Positions 1 through 7,035 are shown, numbered from the stretch's first letter. The stretch: DNA of 11,758 nt from Lentisphaeraceae bacterium (GCA_004551905.1 SFPL01000021.1:1-11758); one strand, 5' to 3'. Notes: generated by a model from the letters alone, not told the origin. Translations and numbers: made by a program.

Positions 1-8
1 ACAGCCCC

Positions 9-38
9 AAAGCGGAATCTCCCGCTGAAGCCCGCTTT
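9..38. repeat. Inverted repeat AAAGCGG/CCGCTTT upstream of the RadC-like gene
   Basis: AAAGCGG (9-15) is perfectly complementary to CCGCTTT (32-38) across a 16-base loop. The 5' arm can alternatively pair as AGCGG (11-15) with CCGCT (22-26). No T-run follows, so it is not a classic intrinsic terminator. The 3' arm overlaps the proposed -35 box at 36-41. It could be the tail of an upstream gene's terminator or an operator-like site; the sequence does not decide. Confidence 0.3.
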
Positions 39-65
39 ACAAACCCAATCCGAAACTGCTATACT
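36..65 (+). promoter_or_regulatory. Putative sigma70-type promoter of the RadC-like gene
   Basis: TTTACA (36-41, 5 of 6 to TTGACA) is separated by 18 bases from TATACT (60-65, 5 of 6 to TATAAT). Transcription would begin near position 72, giving a leader of about 70 bases before the ATG at 144. The leader contains a small hairpin, GCAAC (106-110) with GTTGC (115-119) around a 4-base loop. This is a prediction from consensus only. Confidence 0.4.
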
Positions 66-143
66 ACCAACATCAAGCAAGAAAGCATCGTCGGCACAGG
101 GCTACGCAACGAGTGTTGCACTGGCTACTGGCTGGCGGGGCAG

Positions 144-584
144 ATGTCGACAGAGCTTGCCGAGCAAGTTACCAGGACGGATCGGCTGGCCGATAGTGTT
201 GGGACGAAAATCGCCACTGCAGATGATGCGGTACGCATTTTTAATGATGCCATTCCTGTCGTTGGCTCGTGTGAAGGATTTTTTGTCTTGCCACTTGATC
301 TTGAATGTCGAACTCTTGCAGAGCCGATTTTAATATCATTTGGCGAATCGCATACAGCCGCAGTTCGTCCGTCCGATGTTTTTTCCGAAGCATTGAAAGT
401 TGGTGCAGCGTCAATCATCGTTGCGCACAATCACCCAAGTGGCAGTCTTGTCGCCAGTCCGCAGGATCGTGAACTGATTGCCCAGTTGGTGTCGCTGGGA
501 AATTTATTAGGTCTACCGCTACGCGATCACCTCATTCTCGGTGCTGGCGATACGTTTGTGCGCGTATCAAGTGCGAAAGGATGA
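144..584 (+). CDS. RadC-type JAB (MPN/JAMM) domain protein, short mobile-element form
   Basis: A 146-residue protein consisting essentially of the RadC JAB domain (historically 'DNA repair protein RadC'). The metalloprotease-like motif is visible: His95 and His97 in HNHPSG, then Ser105, Pro106 and Asp108, the HxH...SPxxD zinc-binding pattern. The C-terminal LRDHLILGAGDTFVRVSSAKG stretch is the usual RadC ending (DHxIxG). It lacks the N-terminal helix-hairpin-helix part of full-length RadC (about 220 residues) and matches the roughly 150-residue YeeS/YkfG-like proteins of phages, plasmids and islands. The biochemical role of the family is unresolved. The ATG at 144 has only a weak GGCGGGG-like ribosome site. 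The reading frame stays open upstream to the window edge, without a clear start codon, so a longer N-terminus cannot be excluded. The gene is much AT-richer than the genes from dxr onward, which suggests horizontal transfer. Confidence 0.85.
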   Translation: MSTELAEQVTRTDRLADSVGTKIATADDAVRIFNDAIPVVGSCEGFFVLPLDLECRTLAEPILISFGESHTAAVRPSDVFSEALKVGAASIIVAHNHPSGSLVASPQDRELIAQLVSLGNLLGLPLRDHLILGAGDTFVRVSSAKG

Positions 585-588
585 TTCA

Positions 589-705
589 ATGTTCTTAAAG
601 ATGTTGTCCGAAGAAGATGTTGGTGCCGTGATTGATGGCCTCTTCAAAGATGGATGCGCACGAGAGAATGGCAGGCGTATCGAGTATGCGGACGAACAGA
701 ATTGA
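589..705 (+). CDS. Hypothetical 38-residue protein downstream of the RadC-like gene
   Basis: A short ORF starting 4 bases after the RadC-like stop. AAAGG (576-580) lies 8 bases before its ATG, a well-placed ribosome site inside the end of the preceding gene, so translational coupling is plausible. The product is small and acidic (it begins MFLKMLSEEDVGAVIDGLF) with no membrane segment and no motif I recognise. It shares the AT-richer composition of the RadC-like gene and probably arrived with it. It may be a real small protein of the mobile segment or the remnant of a longer gene. No function is proposed. Confidence 0.4.
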   Translation: MFLKMLSEEDVGAVIDGLFKDGCARENGRRIEYADEQN

Positions 706-753
706 TGTCAATTTGAAACGGAGTAAACTGTGACGAAGGAAGACTAAGCACAG

Positions 754-846
754 ATGCTGGAGAACGATCTGGAGACGGCGATCGCCGCACGTTCCGCGCC
801 GAACTTGGGGCGGCATAGTCACAGCGCGGCGGATTTCAGGTTATAA
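754..846 (+). CDS. Possible 30-residue ORF or gene remnant before dxr
   Basis: An ATG-initiated ORF (MLENDLETAIAARSAPNLGR... ending DFRL). The same frame extends upstream to a GTG at 730 with a plausible ribosome site (CGGAG at about 719-723), but that start meets an in-frame TAA at 745-747 after five codons. It may be a nonsense-broken gene, a chance ORF, or a tiny gene started at 754 from AAGGA (736-740) at a long spacing. I recognise no family. The rest of the gap before dxr (847-878) shows nothing. Confidence 0.2.
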   Translation: MLENDLETAIAARSAPNLGRHSHSAADFRL

Positions 847-878
847 CGAATCGCGAAGGGTGGAAAACAGGCAAGCCG

Positions 879-908
879 CAGACAATGGACCGCGAAAAAT
901 GGTATAAT
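879..908 (+). promoter_or_regulatory. Extended -10 promoter of the dxr operon
   Basis: A perfect TATAAT (903-908) is preceded by TGG (900-902), forming the extended -10 TGnTATAAT. The best -35 is CAGACA (879-884) at 18 bases, matching only GACA, as is common with extended -10 promoters. The predicted start falls near 914-917, only 2-5 bases before the dxr ATG at 919. The 11 bases TGGTATAATAC recur in the second promoter at 7102-7112. Confidence 0.65.
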
Positions 909-918
909 ACGCATTCAG

Positions 919-2013
919 ATGTCGAAGCGTGTTATAATCCTCGGAGTGACCGGCTCAATCGGCGGCAACGCGGTTGACGTTGTCTTGTCGCATCCCGGCG
1001 AATTCCAGGTCGCCGCGGTGTCGGCTCTGCGCCGCCGCGAGGAGTGCGAGGCGGCCGCGAAGCGCCTCGGCGTCAAGGCATATATTGGCGAGGACGCGGC
1101 GCTCCGGGCGGTCGAGGAGAACGACGCCGACGTCTGCCTCGTCGCCACCGTCGGGCTCTCCGGACTTAAGCCGACGCTCGCGGCGATCGAGAAGGGGATG
1201 GACGTCGCGCTTGCTACCAAGGAGGTGCTGGTGATGGCGGGCGAGCTGGTCCGTCGCCGCGCCGAGGCGCGCGGCGTGAGGATCCTGCCGGTCGACTCCG
1301 AGCACTCCGCCGTCTTCCAGTGCATCCAGGGCTGCGAAGCGGACGAAGTCGACCGCATCACGCTCACCGCCTCGGGCGGCCCGTTTCTCGACGAACCCGC
1401 CGACCTCTCGGCGGTGACGGTGGAGCAGGCGCTCCGCCATCCGCGCTGGCGGATGGGCCCGAAGGTGACGGTCGACTCGGCGACGATGATGAACAAGGGC
1501 TTCGAGATCGTCGAGGCGAGCTGGTTCTTCGGCGTCCCGGCCGGCCGCATCGACGTCGTGGTGCATCCCGAGTCGGTCGTCCACTCTCTCGTCACGATGG
1601 CGGACGGCGCGACGCTCGCGCAGCTTTCGCCTCCCGACATGCGTGTCGCGATCCAGTACGCGCTTTCGTGGCCGCGGCGGCTCAAGTCCGAGCGCGCCAG
1701 GCTCGACCTCGCCTCGCTCGGCGCGCTTACCTTCCGCGCGCCCGACGAGCGGCGCTTCCCGTGCCTCGCCCTCGCCCGCGCGGCGATCGCCGCTGGCGGC
1801 CTCGCGCCGGCGACGATGGCTGCGGCGGACGAGCTCGCGGTCGCGGCGTTCCTCGCCGGGCGCATCGGCTTCATGGACATTCCCCGCCTCGTCGAGCGCG
1901 CGCTCGGGGCGGTGCCGCCGGGCGCGTGCGACTCCGAGGAGGCCGTCCGCGCAGCAGTAGGCGCGGCCGAGCGGGCCTTCTCCTCCGCCAGTACGACAGC
2001 TACAACCAAATGA
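919..2013 (+). CDS. dxr: 1-deoxy-D-xylulose 5-phosphate reductoisomerase (DXR)
   Basis: Converts 1-deoxy-D-xylulose 5-phosphate to 2-C-methyl-D-erythritol 4-phosphate using NADPH, the first committed step of the MEP isoprenoid pathway, in the cytosol. The 364-residue protein opens with the Rossmann motif GVTGSIG (residues 9-15). It carries the metal-binding VDSEH motif (Asp126, Glu128), the LTASGGPF loop, HPRWRMG with the active-site tryptophan, and VDSATMMNKGFE with Asn192, Lys193 and Glu196, equivalent to E. coli Asn227, Lys228 and Glu231. The length is slightly under the E. coli 398. The ATG at 919 is supported by the usual distance to the Rossmann motif. There is no Shine-Dalgarno sequence and the promoter -10 lies 10 bases upstream, implying leaderless translation. 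It is first in an operon with rseP and ispG, an arrangement common in bacteria. Confidence 0.97.
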   Translation: MSKRVIILGVTGSIGGNAVDVVLSHPGEFQVAAVSALRRREECEAAAKRLGVKAYIGEDAALRAVEENDADVCLVATVGLSGLKPTLAAIEKGMDVALATKEVLVMAGELVRRRAEARGVRILPVDSEHSAVFQCIQGCEADEVDRITLTASGGPFLDEPADLSAVTVEQALRHPRWRMGPKVTVDSATMMNKGFEIVEASWFFGVPAGRIDVVVHPESVVHSLVTMADGATLAQLSPPDMRVAIQYALSWPRRLKSERARLDLASLGALTFRAPDERRFPCLALARAAIAAGGLAPATMAAADELAVAAFLAGRIGFMDIPRLVERALGAVPPGACDSEEAVRAAVGAAERAFSSASTTATTK

Positions 2014-2022
2014 GAGCCTGAA

Positions 2023-3183
2023 ATGGGAATTATCGCAACCGTCTTCTACATCGTTGTCTGCGTGCTCTTGTTCGCGCTGGCGATACTCGTCCACGAATTT
2101 GGCCACTTCGTCGTGGCGCTGTCGCTCGGCCTCAGGGTCGAGGCGTTCTCGATTGGCTTCGGCAAGGCGATCTGGAAGAAGCGCATCCGCGGCGTCGAGT
2201 ACCGGCTGAGCTGCCTGCCGCTCGGCGGGTACGTGTCGATACCGGACGTCGACCCCGAGGGCACCAAGGCGCTGGAGGGGGAGTCCGGCGGCGCGGCGGC
2301 CAAGTCGGCGCCGATTCCGCCGTGGAAGGAGATCGCTGTCGCGGTGGCGGGTCCGGCGATGAACGTGGTGCTGGCGGTGGTGCTGGCGGTGGTGCTTTCG
2401 CTCGCACCGGGCGCGAAGTTCGGGACGACCGAGCCGGTGGTGGACATTGTCCCCGACGGGACGCCGGCGGCGAAGGCGGGCTTCATGCCCGGCGACCGCG
2501 TGGTCTCGGTGAACGGGCGCGAGGTGAACACCTGGACCGACCTGCAGACCGAGGTGCAGATCACCGGCGGCAAGGAGGCGGTGTTCATGGTGGAGCGCGG
2601 AGAGGCGATGGTGGCGCTACCGACGACGCCTGAGCGCGACCAGGTGACGGGCGCGCTGTTCATCGGCGCGGTCAACACCAACTCCTGCGGCGCGACGGCG
2701 TGGATGCCGTCGCGGAACCCGGTCCGCCAGCTCGCCTGGGACGCCGGGGCGATCTTCCGCGTGCTCAAGGGCCTGACGACGCCGAAGGAGGCGAAGGCGA
2801 CTGCCGGCGCGCTGGGCGGCCCGGTGATGATCGCCGAGGGCATCTACCGCTCGCTCCGCCACAGCACCTGGGACGGCGTGGGCTTCCTCCGCTTCCTCAA
2901 CGTCAACCTCGCCGTCCTCAACCTGCTGCCGATACCGGTGCTGGACGGCGGGCTCATCCTCTTCTCCCTGATTGCTCTCGTCTTCCGCCGTCGCGTGCCG
3001 GAGCCGGTGGTAAGGATGGTGTCGATGTTCTTCATGTACCTGCTCATCGCGCTGATGGGGCTTTTGGTGGTGAAGGACTCCATGCGCAGCTGGCGCATCC
3101 ACACCAGGAAGGCAAAGATGGCGGAGGTGGTTGAGGACATGCAGGAGGCGTCGACGAATGCGGCGGACAGCGCGCGAGACTAA
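2023..3183 (+). CDS. rseP: RseP-family site-2 intramembrane zinc metalloprotease
   Basis: An M50-family protease of the inner membrane that cleaves transmembrane segments, typically anti-sigma factors and remnant signal peptides. In the 386 residues, the first membrane helix holds HEFGH (His24, Glu25, His28). The second conserved part, NLLPIPVLDGG, gives Asp308 as the third zinc ligand. A membrane segment follows PPWKEIAVAVAGPAMN at about 100-127, then a single PDZ domain at about 134-200 (GTTEPVVDIVPDGTPAAKAGF...GDRVVSVNG). A further membrane helix lies at about 331-347, before a charged tail. One PDZ domain rather than the two of E. coli RseP gives the shorter length, as in many non-proteobacterial homologues. 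The ATG lies 9 bases after the dxr stop with only a weak ribosome site, so coupling to dxr is likely. Its end overlaps ispG. No rseA or sigma factor gene is present here to name the substrate. Confidence 0.93.
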   Translation: MGIIATVFYIVVCVLLFALAILVHEFGHFVVALSLGLRVEAFSIGFGKAIWKKRIRGVEYRLSCLPLGGYVSIPDVDPEGTKALEGESGGAAAKSAPIPPWKEIAVAVAGPAMNVVLAVVLAVVLSLAPGAKFGTTEPVVDIVPDGTPAAKAGFMPGDRVVSVNGREVNTWTDLQTEVQITGGKEAVFMVERGEAMVALPTTPERDQVTGALFIGAVNTNSCGATAWMPSRNPVRQLAWDAGAIFRVLKGLTTPKEAKATAGALGGPVMIAEGIYRSLRHSTWDGVGFLRFLNVNLAVLNLLPIPVLDGGLILFSLIALVFRRRVPEPVVRMVSMFFMYLLIALMGLLVVKDSMRSWRIHTRKAKMAEVVEDMQEASTNAADSARD

Positions 3184-4228
3184 GGTCGGTTCCGTATCCG
3201 TCGGCGGCGGGGCGCCGGTGAGCGTGCAGTCGATGGCGAACGTCGACCCGCACGACGCGAAGGCGATCGTCGAGCAGGCGAACGCCTGCGCCGAGCGCGG
3301 CTGCGACATCTTCCGGCTCACCGTGCCCGACCTCGAGGCGGCGAAGACGCTTGCCGAGGTGAAGAAGTCGGTCGCAATGCCGCTCGTCGCCGACATCCAC
3401 TTCGACTACCTCTGCGCGCTTGCGGCGCTCGAGGCTGGGGCGGATGCGCTGAGGCTCAACCCCGGCAACATCGGCTCCTGCGAGCGCGTGCAGGCAGTTG
3501 CGCGCGCGGCGAAGGCGGCGGGCGCGCCGATCCGCATCGGCGTGAACGCGGGCTCGCTCGAAAAGGACCTTAGGGACGACCCGCGCCCGCTCCCCGAGCG
3601 CCTCGCCGAGTCGGCGCTGCGCCACCTGAAGTTGTTGGAGGACGAGGGCTTCCGCGACGTGGTGCTGAGCGCGAAGGCGTCGAACGTTGCAGACACCCTG
3701 GCCGTCTACCGCATCCTCGCGGAGCGCACCGACTGTCCGCTCCACCTCGGGGTCACCGAGGCCGGGACGCTCGTCCCCGGCGCGGTGCGCAACTCAGTCG
3801 CGCTCGGAATCCTGCTCTCGGAGGGGATCGGCGACACCATCCGCGTCTCGCTCACCGCGAAGCCGGAGAAGGAGGTGCGCGTCGGGCTCGAGATCCTGCG
3901 CGCGCTGGGGCTGCGCGAGCCCGGCCCGGCGGTGACGAGCTGCCCGACCTGCGGGCGCACGCGGGTGGACCTGGTGCGTGTCGCGACCCAGGTGGAGGAC
4001 GCGCTCGAGATACTTTCCCGCGACCCCGAGCGCCGTCCCGCGCCGTTCCCAAAGGTGGCCGTGATGGGCTGCGCGGTGAACGGTCCCGGCGAGGCCGCCG
4101 GGGCGGACGTCGCGCTCTGCGGCGGCGACGGGGATTTCGTGCTTTACGTGCGCGGCCGTCCGGTCTGCCGCGTCTCCCAGGAAGAAGCAGCGGCAAAGGT
4201 GGTTGAACATGCGCTATCTCTACAATAA
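3158..4228 (+). CDS. ispG: 4-hydroxy-3-methylbut-2-en-1-yl diphosphate synthase (IspG/GcpE)
   Basis: A [4Fe-4S] enzyme reducing 2-C-methyl-D-erythritol 2,4-cyclodiphosphate to HMBPP, the penultimate MEP step, fed by ferredoxin or flavodoxin. The chosen ATG at 3158 has a strong ribosome site, AGGAGG (3143-3148), 9 bases upstream; a TTG at 3131 in the same frame lacks one. This gives 356 residues. The TIM-barrel part has VQSMANVD near the N-terminus, PLVADIHFDY and LRLNPGNIG. The cluster domain has CPTCG (Cys262, Cys265) and MGCAVNGPGEA (Cys305, Glu312), all the ligands of the E. coli enzyme, with about 8 extra residues between the cysteine pairs. It is the compact two-domain form without the large insert of chlamydial and plant IspG. 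The start lies 26 bases inside rseP, so translation is probably coupled. With dxr it places two MEP enzymes in one operon. Confidence 0.95.
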   Translation: MRRTARETKVGSVSVGGGAPVSVQSMANVDPHDAKAIVEQANACAERGCDIFRLTVPDLEAAKTLAEVKKSVAMPLVADIHFDYLCALAALEAGADALRLNPGNIGSCERVQAVARAAKAAGAPIRIGVNAGSLEKDLRDDPRPLPERLAESALRHLKLLEDEGFRDVVLSAKASNVADTLAVYRILAERTDCPLHLGVTEAGTLVPGAVRNSVALGILLSEGIGDTIRVSLTAKPEKEVRVGLEILRALGLREPGPAVTSCPTCGRTRVDLVRVATQVEDALEILSRDPERRPAPFPKVAVMGCAVNGPGEAAGADVALCGGDGDFVLYVRGRPVCRVSQEEAAAKVVEHALSLQ

Positions 4229-5819
4229 CATCCAGGTGATCCTCATCGCCTTCGTGGTCTCCTCGCTCGCATGGCTGTTCGGCGGCACGCGGGGTCCGCT
4301 GATCGTCGCCGTCGCGCCGTGGCTTCTCCTGATACTCGCCGAAATCGTCTTCTTCCTGCCGCAGCGGCACGACAAGGAGTCGATCTACGACGCGCGCGAC
4401 CGGGTGTGGGACGCGATGAAGCACGATCCCTTCGCCTGGATCGTGGCGCTCACGCTCTTCCTGCTGCTGATCCCGCTTGCCAACAACGGCCTCTGCCCGG
4501 ACTGCGACGCGGCGCTCATCGCCCAGGGCATCGACCCGTCGCCGCGCGTCTCGTTCCTGCCGTTCTGCGTGAACCGCCGCGAGCACCTGAGCGTGTTCCT
4601 CTGGATCGCCCTGGCTCTCATGTCAGCGCTGGCGGTGCGCCACAGCCTGCGCGGCTGCGGCAAGCGGCTCCTGGTGAAGCTGCTGGTGTGGAACGGGTTT
4701 GCGGTCGCCCTCCTCGGGTTCGTGCAGGCGGCGTCCGGCGCGCCCGGCCCGCTGTGGGACTACGTGCCCAACCATGCCCCCGGCGGCTACTTCGCGACCT
4801 GGGGCTACCCGAACATGGCCGGCTGCTACTTCACGCTGATGTTCGCGCTTGCGGCGGCGATGTGGCGGCGCGGGTGCGAAGACGCCGAACGCGAGCGCGT
4901 CGCGGCGGACCTCGAGGTCGGCACCGAGTCGGTCTCACGCCACCGCGCCTTCTGGCGCCGCCACCACTACCTCATCCCGGCGGCGGTCTGCTTCTTCGCG
5001 GCGATCAACACCATGTCGCGCGCCGCGATCCTGCTGTCTACGACGCTCGCGATCGTGTTCTTCGCCCACGCTTTCATCTCCTTTACCCGCAAGCTGCCAC
5101 GCCCGACGCGGGTGAAACGCGGCCTCATCGCGCTGGTGGTTGGCGGCGTGGTGGCGTTCTTCGCCGTCGTCTCCATCCCCGACAAGGTGCAGCGCGAGTT
5201 CGATACCACCGACACGCGCACCGTGCTCGACCGCGTCACCGGCAAGCGTGACTTCAACGTCCCGGCGGCGATGGCGGTCTGGCGCGACCACCCGACCTTC
5301 GGCTGCGGCGGCTGGGGCTTCCGCCACTTCTGCGTCGCCAAGATGTCGTCCGCGGCGCGCAAGCGCTTCATCGAGCACCCCGACTGGCACAGCGGCAGCG
5401 CGAACGTCCACAACGACTATGCCCAGGCGCTCGCCGAGCACGGGTGCGTGGGGCTGGCGCTCCTCCTCGGCGCCGTCCTGATGTTGCTGATCCCGATCTG
5501 GAAGTCCTGGCGCTACCTCTACCAGCTCGTGCGCTTCGCCAAGACCTCGAAGCTGCCGGCGAAGCCGGTGTTCCTCTTCGTGCTGCCGGCGCCGGCGTTC
5601 TCGATCCTCGCCGGCGCGGTGGCGGTTGGGGTGCACGCCTTCGGCGACTGCCCGCTGCGCTCCCCGGCCGTCCTCTCGCTTCTCTTCGTCTCGCTCGCCG
5701 CGGTGCCGGGGTTCCTCCCGCGCAGTTCGCGCCACCTGGGGCTGCGCATCGGCGACGGCGAGGACGAGCAACACGAGCATTCTTCACACGAACATTCGTC
5801 AAAGGAGAGAAGGAAATGA
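4209..5819 (+). CDS. O-antigen ligase/polymerase family membrane protein (Wzy_C type)
   Basis: A polytopic inner-membrane protein of 536 residues with roughly 11-12 hydrophobic segments, including about 8-24, 29-48, 78-93 and a run in the last third. Family hallmarks are GFVQAASG followed by YPNMAG in the middle, and a large periplasmic loop ending in VHNDYAQALAEHG (His401, Asn402, Glu410, Gly412), the conserved HN...ExG signature of WaaL/Wzy enzymes that transfer or polymerise undecaprenyl-linked glycans. Ligase, polymerase and protein O-glycosylase members cannot be told apart by sequence, so no symbol is given. The ATG at 4209 is preferred: AAGG (4196-4199) is 9 bases away, whereas a TTG at 4203 is too close. 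It overlaps ispG by 20 bases and dapL by ATGA. The C-terminal tail is hydrophilic, with a tandem HEHSS repeat (residues 522-531). No other glycan gene is nearby. Confidence 0.85.
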   Translation: MRYLYNNIQVILIAFVVSSLAWLFGGTRGPLIVAVAPWLLLILAEIVFFLPQRHDKESIYDARDRVWDAMKHDPFAWIVALTLFLLLIPLANNGLCPDCDAALIAQGIDPSPRVSFLPFCVNRREHLSVFLWIALALMSALAVRHSLRGCGKRLLVKLLVWNGFAVALLGFVQAASGAPGPLWDYVPNHAPGGYFATWGYPNMAGCYFTLMFALAAAMWRRGCEDAERERVAADLEVGTESVSRHRAFWRRHHYLIPAAVCFFAAINTMSRAAILLSTTLAIVFFAHAFISFTRKLPRPTRVKRGLIALVVGGVVAFFAVVSIPDKVQREFDTTDTRTVLDRVTGKRDFNVPAAMAVWRDHPTFGCGGWGFRHFCVAKMSSAARKRFIEHPDWHSGSANVHNDYAQALAEHGCVGLALLLGAVLMLLIPIWKSWRYLYQLVRFAKTSKLPAKPVFLFVLPAPAFSILAGAVAVGVHAFGDCPLRSPAVLSLLFVSLAAVPGFLPRSSRHLGLRIGDGEDEQHEHSSHEHSSKERRK

Positions 5820-7009
5820 TCCGCGTCAACGAGAACTACTCCCGCATCAAGCCAACCTATCTCTTCGCGGAGATCGCCGCGCGCGTCGCCGCGCACCAGA
5901 AGGCGCATCCGGACGCGAAGGTGATCCGCCTCGGCATCGGCGACGTCACCGAGCCGCTCGCCCCGGCGGTGATCGCGGCGATGCACCGGGCGGTGGACGA
6001 CGAGGCCGCGCGCGGCACCTTCCACGGCTACGGCCCCGAGCAGGGCTACGCTTTCCTGCGCGACAGGATCGCCGAGGTCGACTTCCACGCCCGCGGCGTC
6101 GACGTCAAGGCGGACGAGATCTTCGTCTCCGACGGCGCGAAGTGCGACTGCGGCAACTTCCAGGAGCTGCTCGCCGCCGACGCCAAGGTCGCGGTCGGCG
6201 ACCCGGTCTACCCGGTCTACGTCGACACCAACGTGATGGCTGGCCGCCACAACATCCAGCTCCTCCCCTGCACCAAGGCCAATTCCTTTGTTCCTTCGCC
6301 CGACGGCTGCGACGCGGACGTCGTCTACCTCTGCTACCCCAACAACCCGACCGGCGCCACCGCGAGCCTGGAGCAGCTTCAGGCATGGGTCGACTGGGCC
6401 AACGCCGGACGTAGGCTCATCCTCTTTGACGCCGCCTACGAGGCGTTCATCCGCACGGCGGGAGTTCCGCACTCCATCTTCGAGTGCAAGGGCGCCCGCA
6501 CCTGCGCGGTGGAGATGCGCTCGTTCTCCAAGACGGCCGGCTTCACCGGCGTCAGATGCGGCTACACCGTTGTCCCGTCCGAGCTCGTCGCCTACGCTGC
6601 GGACGGCGCGGCGGTGCCGCTCAAGCCGATGTGGACGCGCCGCCAGACCACGAAGTTCAACGGCGCGAGTTACATCACCCAGCGCGGCGCCGAGGCGGTC
6701 TACTCGCCCGAAGGACTCGTCCAGACGAAGGCGCAGATCGACTTCTACCTCGAGAACGCGCGTCTCGTCTCCGCGGCGCTTGCCAAGGTCGGCTACGACG
6801 TCGCCGGCGGCGTCGACTCGCCGTATGTCTGGGTGGACGTGAAGGGCGACAGCTGGAAGTTCTTCGACCACCTGCTCGCCAAGGCTAACGTGGTGACCAC
6901 CCCGGGCGCCGGCTTCGGCCGTGCCGGCGAGGGATTCATCCGCATCTCCGCCTTCAACTCGCGCGAGAACGTGCTCGAGGCCATCGACCGCATCTCGAAG
7001 GCGCTCTGA
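5816..7009 (+). CDS. dapL: LL-diaminopimelate aminotransferase
   Basis: A PLP fold-type I aminotransferase that converts tetrahydrodipicolinate directly to LL-2,6-diaminopimelate with glutamate as amino donor, bypassing the succinylase or acetylase steps of DAP/lysine synthesis. It is typical of Chlamydiae, other PVC members, cyanobacteria, plants and some anaerobes. The 397 residues begin with the family's characteristic INENY-like opening (MIRVNENYSRIKPTYLF) and GIGDVTEPL. Other landmarks are GYGPEQGY, SDGAKCDCGN, NNPTG (176-180), Asp205 and Tyr208 near the cofactor, SFSKTAGFTG with Schiff-base Lys239, and FIRIS with substrate Arg376. The ATG overlaps the preceding stop (ATGA) and has AAAGGAG (5801-5807) 8 bases upstream, so the long open frame extending further upstream is not coding. 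It is the last gene of the operon, before a hairpin. Confidence 0.95.
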   Translation: MIRVNENYSRIKPTYLFAEIAARVAAHQKAHPDAKVIRLGIGDVTEPLAPAVIAAMHRAVDDEAARGTFHGYGPEQGYAFLRDRIAEVDFHARGVDVKADEIFVSDGAKCDCGNFQELLAADAKVAVGDPVYPVYVDTNVMAGRHNIQLLPCTKANSFVPSPDGCDADVVYLCYPNNPTGATASLEQLQAWVDWANAGRRLILFDAAYEAFIRTAGVPHSIFECKGARTCAVEMRSFSKTAGFTGVRCGYTVVPSELVAYAADGAAVPLKPMWTRRQTTKFNGASYITQRGAEAVYSPEGLVQTKAQIDFYLENARLVSAALAKVGYDVAGGVDSPYVWVDVKGDSWKFFDHLLAKANVVTTPGAGFGRAGEGFIRISAFNSRENVLEAIDRISKAL

Positions 7010-7035
7010 CCGCGGCGCGCTTCCATTCCAGATCA

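Noticed and set aside
933..938. Second TATAAT just inside dxr
   Set aside because: It lies in the dxr coding sequence, lacks TGn and any -35 at 16-18 bases, and would remove the essential N-terminus of DXR.
915..2106. Long minus-strand ORFs opposite dxr
   Set aside because: They are antisense shadows of a GC-rich gene, with low-complexity Arg/Ala/Ser content, no family motifs and no ribosome sites. The + strand holds a clear DXR.
5444..5815. In-frame N-terminal extension of dapL by about 124 residues
   Set aside because: It overlaps the end of the O-antigen ligase gene, is Arg/Ala/Gly-rich as expected of a GC-rich shadow frame, and DapL begins normally at the ATG at 5816 behind AAAGGAG.
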